Source: an uncultured Oscillospiraceae bacterium (GTDB lineage: Bacteria > Bacillota > Clostridia > Oscillospirales > Oscillospiraceae). Taken from it: a stretch of 8,688 nt of DNA. This document shows positions 5,293 through 8,688 of the stretch, one piece after another. The stretch lies in NCBI GenBank assembly GCA_948616425.1, contig CAPGBJ010000097.1, positions 1-8,688 of the forward strand. The letters run 5' to 3'. Position 1 is the first letter of the stretch; every line of letters starts with the position of its first letter. A program made the translations under genes and the position numbers. Under the pieces are notes generated by a model, which had not been told where the DNA came from, searched no databases, and was given only the letters and a program-made list of their open reading frames with translations.

Positions 5293-6816
5293 TTGCGCCT
5301 TAATAAACAGCTGATTGAGAAGATTCAGGAGTCTATGGCCTCCGTCCTCCCCATCACCGCCATTGTCTTTTTGCTCTCCATCACCATCGCCCCCTTGGAC
5401 CCTGGAACGCTGGTTCTCTTCCTCTTCGGAGCCATTCTGCTGGTAGGTGGAATGGGACTGTTTACTCTAGGTGTGGACATGTCCATGATCCCGATGGGCG
5501 AGGGCGTGGGCGTTGTTCTCAGCAAGCGAAAAGGCCTGGTGCTGCCTCTTTTTGTCTATCTCTTGCTGGGGATACTCACGACCATGGCAGAACCCGATCT
5601 TCAGGTACTGGCCAAGCAGGTCTCCGCAATCCCTGGTCAGGTCCTCATCCTTACTGTAGCTGTCGGGGTCGGCCTATTCCTGGTAGCGGCCACCCTGCGT
5701 ATCCGTTGGGGCTTTCCTCTGCGCCGGCTGCTGCTTTTCTTCTATGGGCTAGTATTTCTCCTGGCCTTTCTGGCCCCAACCAACTTTATCCCCATCTCCT
5801 TTGACTCTGGAGGCGTCACCACTGGACCGGTCACCGTCCCCTTTATCATGTCCTTGGGTCTGGGAATTGCCTCCACCCGCAGCGACAAAAACTCCGCCAG
5901 CGACAGCTTCGGTCTCGTCTCTCTGTGCTCCATTGGCCCCATCCTGTGTGTGTTGCTGCTGGGCATTATCTATCGGCCGGAGACTGCCGCCTCCTCCGTC
6001 AACGTCATTCCCACCATCTCCTCCACCTACCAGGCTGCCCAATATTTCTTCCGCTCCTTTCCCACCTATTTGGAAGAAGTCGCCCTCGCCCTTCTTCCGG
6101 TCGCTGGACTCTTTCTAATCTTCCAAGCCATTACACGCCGCTTTAAACGGGCCATGCTGTTGCGCATTGGGGCTGGGCTCATGTATACATATCTCGGCCT
6201 GGTCCTCTTCCTGTGCGGAGTCAATGTGGGCTTTATGCCAGCCGGCCAGCTGATTGGCGCCACCATTGCCACAGGCGTTCAAAAATGGCTGTTAATCCCG
6301 ATCGGGATGCTGATCGGCTACTACATCGTGAAAGCGGAACCTGCCGTCACTGTCCTCACCAAACAGGTAGAGGAGGTTTCCAACGGTTCAATTTCCCATC
6401 GGGCTATGAGCCTTGCTCTGTCCATCGGTGTGTGCGTCTCCGTGGGGCTGGCTATGGTGCGGGTTCTGACCGGGTTAAACATTTTCTGGCTGCTGATCCC
6501 TGGCTATACCATCTCTCTGGGGCTCACCTTCCTAGTGCCCAACATATTCACCGGTATAGCTTTTGACTCTGGCGGCGTCGCCAGCGGACCCATGACCGCC
6601 ACCTTCCTTCTCCCCTTCGCTCAGGGGGCCTGCCATGCCCTAGGTGGAAATATGATGGTCGATGCTTTCGGTATTGTGGCCATGGTTGCTATGACCCCCT
6701 TGGTCACCATCCAAATCATGGGCATGTCCAGTGTCCTGCGCCACAAGTTAGCCCGCCGCCGCCTGCGCTCCCGTATGGAGCGTGTGGAAGACGTCATTCT
6801 CTACTTCGATGAATGA
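5293..6816 (+). CDS. DUF1538 membrane protein, two-repeat fusion
   Basis: This is an integral membrane protein of 507 residues with many hydrophobic segments. It has two homologous halves. Each contains AEPxxxVLxKQV (99-110 and 348-359), FDSGGVxxGPxT (from 170 and from 424) and a DxFGxV segment shortly after. This is the DUF1538 arrangement. In some bacteria the halves are separate genes, and such a pair (UmpAB of Halomonas) has been reported as a cation/proton antiporter. Here both halves are in one chain. The conserved FDSGG segments are good candidates for the ion-binding or transport site. The start is TTG at 5293, 8 bases after AGGAGG (5279-5284). A GTG at 5284 is inside that ribosome binding site and is unlikely to be used. 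A PII-like gene follows directly, which suggests regulated transport. The substrate is not known. Confidence 0.92.
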   Translation: MRLNKQLIEKIQESMASVLPITAIVFLLSITIAPLDPGTLVLFLFGAILLVGGMGLFTLGVDMSMIPMGEGVGVVLSKRKGLVLPLFVYLLLGILTTMAEPDLQVLAKQVSAIPGQVLILTVAVGVGLFLVAATLRIRWGFPLRRLLLFFYGLVFLLAFLAPTNFIPISFDSGGVTTGPVTVPFIMSLGLGIASTRSDKNSASDSFGLVSLCSIGPILCVLLLGIIYRPETAASSVNVIPTISSTYQAAQYFFRSFPTYLEEVALALLPVAGLFLIFQAITRRFKRAMLLRIGAGLMYTYLGLVLFLCGVNVGFMPAGQLIGATIATGVQKWLLIPIGMLIGYYIVKAEPAVTVLTKQVEEVSNGSISHRAMSLALSIGVCVSVGLAMVRVLTGLNIFWLLIPGYTISLGLTFLVPNIFTGIAFDSGGVASGPMTATFLLPFAQGACHALGGNMMVDAFGIVAMVAMTPLVTIQIMGMSSVLRHKLARRRLRSRMERVEDVILYFDE

Positions 6817-6878
6817 AAACCAGAGAGCCGTTTGACAGGGATAGACGGCAAAAAAATTATAACAAGAGGAGCTCAACC

Positions 6879-7544
6879 ATGGAACCAATGAAAGTAATCC
6901 TCTCCATTGTGGAGCGTGGCCAGGGCACCGCGATACAGCGTCTCTACCGCAAGCGCCAGGTCCCTCTACACCTTCAGTTTCCAGGAAAGGGTACTGCCAC
7001 CTCAGAAATTATGGATATTCTCGGTCTGGGTTCCAGTGAAAAAGACGTGGTGGTCAGCTTTGCCGCCGCATCAGCGACAAAAAGGCTGCTCCATGATCTG
7101 GATAATGAGCTTCGAGGCCAGACAGGCGGGGCCGGGATTGTGGTCAGTATTCCCGTGTCAGGGCTGAACAGTCTGATTGCTAACCTGGCCGCCTATCACG
7201 CAGAAAGCCGAAAGGAGAGAGAGGGGAATGAGATGGAGCGCAGTGAAAACAGTTTGATCCTGGTGGTTTGCGCCCGAGGCTGCACCGATGATGTCATGTC
7301 CACCGCTAAGTCCCACGGCGCCCGGGGGGGCACAGTGATTAAGGCCCGTCTATCTGGGTTGGAAGAATTGGAGCAGGCCTACGAGGTAGATTTAAAAGCG
7401 GAGCGAGAAATTGTGGCGATCGTGGTGCCCACCAGTCTGCGTGGGCCCATTATGGAGGCCATCAACACCGAGCATGGCCTACGCAGCGAGGCCCAGGCAG
7501 CGTTGTGCTCCCTGCCTATTGAACAAATTGTCAGATTGGGATAA
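6879..7544 (+). CDS. Tandem PII-like signalling protein
   Basis: This cytoplasmic protein of 221 residues has two PII (GlnB-like) domains. The first covers about 4-100: MKVILSIVERGQGTAI, then GKGTATSEIMDILGLG at 37-52 and the strand IVVSIPVSG. A charged linker (103-124) joins it to the second domain (125-221), with HGARGGTVIKAR at 146-157, EREIVAIVVP at 175-184 and SLPIEQIVRLG at the end. PII proteins form trimers that bind ATP/ADP and often control a membrane transporter encoded next to them, as GlnK does AmtB. The same role for the DUF1538 partner is inferred. The ATG at 6879 follows AGAGGAG (6865-6871) by 7 bases. An ATG at 6813 overlaps the DUF1538 stop and would add 22 polar residues unlike PII. 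That start has no clear ribosome binding site but cannot be excluded. No T-loop residue was tied to a known modification. Confidence 0.9.
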   Translation: MEPMKVILSIVERGQGTAIQRLYRKRQVPLHLQFPGKGTATSEIMDILGLGSSEKDVVVSFAAASATKRLLHDLDNELRGQTGGAGIVVSIPVSGLNSLIANLAAYHAESRKEREGNEMERSENSLILVVCARGCTDDVMSTAKSHGARGGTVIKARLSGLEELEQAYEVDLKAEREIVAIVVPTSLRGPIMEAINTEHGLRSEAQAALCSLPIEQIVRLG

Positions 7545-7549
7545 AATAG

Positions 7550-7579
7550 TGGACGGCCGATGGCCGTCCATTTCTTTTT
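7550..7579 (+). terminator. Terminator of the DUF1538-PII operon
   Basis: A perfect 9-bp stem TGGACGGCC/GGCCGTCCA (7550-7558 with 7562-7570) with loop GAT is followed by TTTCTTTTT (7571-7579). It starts 6 bp after the PII stop codon. It ends only 17 bp before the acetyltransferase ATG, so that gene would be expressed by read-through or from a promoter inside the PII gene. Confidence 0.88.
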
Positions 7580-7596
7580 ATGGGAGAATCTTTATT

Positions 7597-8154
7597 ATGA
7601 AAGAACTACACCTTATTGACGCCTGTGAGGAACAACACTTTCAGAACATGTCCCTCCTCCATGCCCTGGGTTGGCGAGCTGCATATCAAGACAGCATCCC
7701 GGCCGATTATATGGCCCGGGAGATCACGAACAACCGCTGGGTCCCGGTCTTCCGTCAAAACTACCAGGAGGGCCGCTATCATGGCCTTCTGCTCTACGCG
7801 GGGGATGTCCCCCTCTGCTGTGCCACCTACGGCCCCGCCCGGGTAGACCAGTCTGCCGGGGACACCATCTGCGATTTCAGCTCCCCCGACCTGGTCGACT
7901 GGGGAGAGCTGATCTCCCTCTACAGCCACCCAGACGATTGGGGACAGGGGTACGGCTCCGCCGTGATGGAGGAGGTCCTTCACCGTCTGAATACGGCGGA
8001 CTATCCTGGCTGTTTTCTCTACGTCCTCCGGGAAAATGTCCGCGCCCGGCGTTTTTACGAAAAGCACGGTTTTGCCTGGGACGGCCACAGCCTGAATGTC
8101 AAACTGGCGCCAAATATTGTACTTACAGACCTGCGATATCGCAGATTATTTTGA
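7597..8154 (+). CDS. GNAT-family N-acetyltransferase
   Basis: This cytoplasmic protein of 185 residues transfers an acyl group from acyl-CoA to an amine of unknown substrate. The acetyl-CoA binding motif A is at about 104-125: ELISLYSHPDDWGQGYGSA, with the pyrophosphate loop QGYGSA. Motif B follows at about 140-160: CFLYVLRENVRARRFYEKHG, ending in the usual RRFYEKHGF. The N-terminal part (ALGWRAAYQDSIPADYM) resembles the GNAT subgroup whose first helix reads xWrxAYxgiip. The start at 7597 is chosen because GGGAGA (7582-7587) lies about 9 bases upstream and the family fold begins here. The open frame further upstream overlaps the PII gene. A terminator separates it from the PII gene and no good promoter was seen. 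Its function may be unrelated to its neighbours. Confidence 0.9.
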   Translation: MKELHLIDACEEQHFQNMSLLHALGWRAAYQDSIPADYMAREITNNRWVPVFRQNYQEGRYHGLLLYAGDVPLCCATYGPARVDQSAGDTICDFSSPDLVDWGELISLYSHPDDWGQGYGSAVMEEVLHRLNTADYPGCFLYVLRENVRARRFYEKHGFAWDGHSLNVKLAPNIVLTDLRYRRLF

Positions 8155-8261
8155 TCCCCAGCCACAAGAGGACCAAGCATCTACGCAGATAGGCAAACGC
8201 CTCCTTCGCACTTCGATACAGCTCCCTGCGTGACATTCAGCAGCCGCCTTCCAGTTTAATC

Positions 8262-8296
8262 AAAAAAGCGGAACAGTTTCACAACTGTTCCGCTTT
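8262..8296 (-). terminator. Terminator of the 5S rRNA unit
   Basis: A perfect 14-bp stem AAAGCGGAACAGTT/AACTGTTCCGCTTT (8265-8278 with 8283-8296) has the loop TCAC. On the minus strand it is followed by a T tract (8262-8267). It begins directly after the 5S gene and faces the plus-strand acetyltransferase. Its plus-strand T run (TTTG) is short, so stopping in that direction is less certain. The stretch between the acetyltransferase stop and this stem (8155-8261) shows nothing else. Confidence 0.93.
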
Positions 8297-8298
8297 GT

Positions 8299-8413
<115 letters not shown>

Positions 8414-8447
8414 TATTTTAACCACCGAAGTGACTAAAACCGATATG

Positions 8448-8476
8448 AAATTAAATCTCCGTTACCCAAACTTCAA
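8448..8476 (-). promoter_or_regulatory. Possible separate promoter for 5S rRNA
   Basis: On the minus strand TTGAAG (8471-8476) and TAATTT (8448-8453) are 17 bp apart. They lie about 35 bp before the 5S gene and would allow independent transcription. Both boxes are imperfect, and the -35 box lies inside the hairpin at 8466-8500. The call is weak. Confidence 0.3.
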
Positions 8477-8500
8477 ACCAGCGAAGCGTTTGAAGTTTGG
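8466..8500. repeat. Perfect hairpin between tRNA-Glu and 5S rRNA
   Basis: CCAAACTTCAAAC (8466-8478) and its exact reverse complement (8488-8500) form a 13-bp stem with a nine-base loop. Neither strand has a T run after it, so it is not a normal intrinsic terminator. On the minus strand it would sit in the spacer of the tRNA-5S precursor and could be a processing signal or a small repeat. Confidence 0.6.
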
Positions 8501-8572
8501 AACGAGAAAACAGCGGAGAGAGCGAGCTTTCGCGCCTGCGCGGAAGCGAACAATCCGTAGCTTGTTTTCGAG

Positions 8573-8647
8573 TGGTGACCCGTACGGGAATCGAACCCAT
8601 GTTTGCGGCGTGAGAGGCCGCCGTCTTAACCGCTTGACCAACGGGCC
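8573..8647 (-). tRNA. tRNA-Glu (anticodon CUC)
   Basis: The minus strand reads GGCCCGTTGGTCAAGCGGTT from the 5' end. The seven-base acceptor stem pairs with ACGGGTC, the discriminator is A, and CCA is encoded (8573-8575). The anticodon stem GCGGC/GCCGC encloses the loop CTCTCAC, giving anticodon CUC for glutamate. The T arm has GGGTTCGATTCCC. All arms fold normally over 75 bases including CCA. Confidence 0.95.
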
Positions 8648-8650
8648 GTA

Positions 8651-8688
8651 TGGTGCGCCTTCAGGGATTCGAACCCGGGACCCACTGA
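8651..8688 (-). tRNA. Partial tRNA, probably tRNA-Lys (3' half)
   Basis: The minus strand ends in AAGGCGCACCA with encoded CCA (8651-8653). Before it come the T arm (GGGTTCGAATCCC) and variable loop (GTGGGTC). The window stops in the 3' strand of the anticodon stem (TCAG), so the anticodon is not visible. The acceptor end and the TCAGTGGGTC segment resemble bacterial tRNA-Lys, which is the basis of the call. It lies only 3 bp before the tRNA-Glu gene on the same strand. Confidence 0.7.

Noticed and set aside
6813..6878. An ATG overlapping the DUF1538 stop as the PII start.
   Set aside because: The added 22 residues are polar and not PII-like, and the ATG at 6879 has a proper ribosome binding site. 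Translational coupling remains possible.
7411..7596. An upstream extension of the acetyltransferase overlapping the PII gene.
   Set aside because: The extension crosses the terminator hairpin and does not resemble GNAT sequence. The ATG at 7597 fits the fold.

Overview
The window fits the chromosome of a GC-rich, gut-type Clostridia bacterium, probably of the Oscillospiraceae/Flavonifractor kind. This is inferred from a T-box-controlled thrS that lacks the TGS domain, strong AGGAGG ribosome binding sites, sigma-A type promoters, intrinsic terminators and GC-rich codon use. It cannot be proved from the window alone.

Layout from left to right. Positions 1-772 are the distal part of a subtype I-C-like CRISPR array: 12 repeats, the first cut by the window edge, and 11 spacers. 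The last three repeats are degenerate, so the leader and any cas genes should lie to the left, outside the window. Just downstream, a near-consensus promoter (845-873) drives a threonine T-box leader (about 880-1117). A small inverted-repeat element (1139-1216) follows, then thrS (1236-2993). thrS converges on a minus-strand lipoprotein serpin (3037-4449). The two genes share one perfect 23-bp palindromic terminator that contains both stop codons.

Positions 4450-4809 hold the serpin 5' region and the terminator of a minus-strand ComFB-family gene (4810-5085). Divergent from comFB is a two-gene plus-strand unit: a duplicated DUF1538 membrane protein (5293-6816) and a tandem PII-like protein (6879-7544). 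It ends in an intrinsic terminator and is followed by a GNAT acetyltransferase (7597-8154). The right end is a minus-strand stable-RNA cluster: a partial tRNA (probably Lys), tRNA-Glu(CUC), 5S rRNA and a terminator.

How the parts may work together: the most system-like piece is the DUF1538-PII pair. It looks like an ion transporter or antiporter gated by a nucleotide-sensing PII protein, with a possible cyclic-dinucleotide receptor (ComFB) read divergently beside it. The secreted serpin is the other notable item and is likely a cell-surface protease inhibitor. I found no wholly unknown multi-gene system. The least characterised biology is the DUF1538/PII unit.
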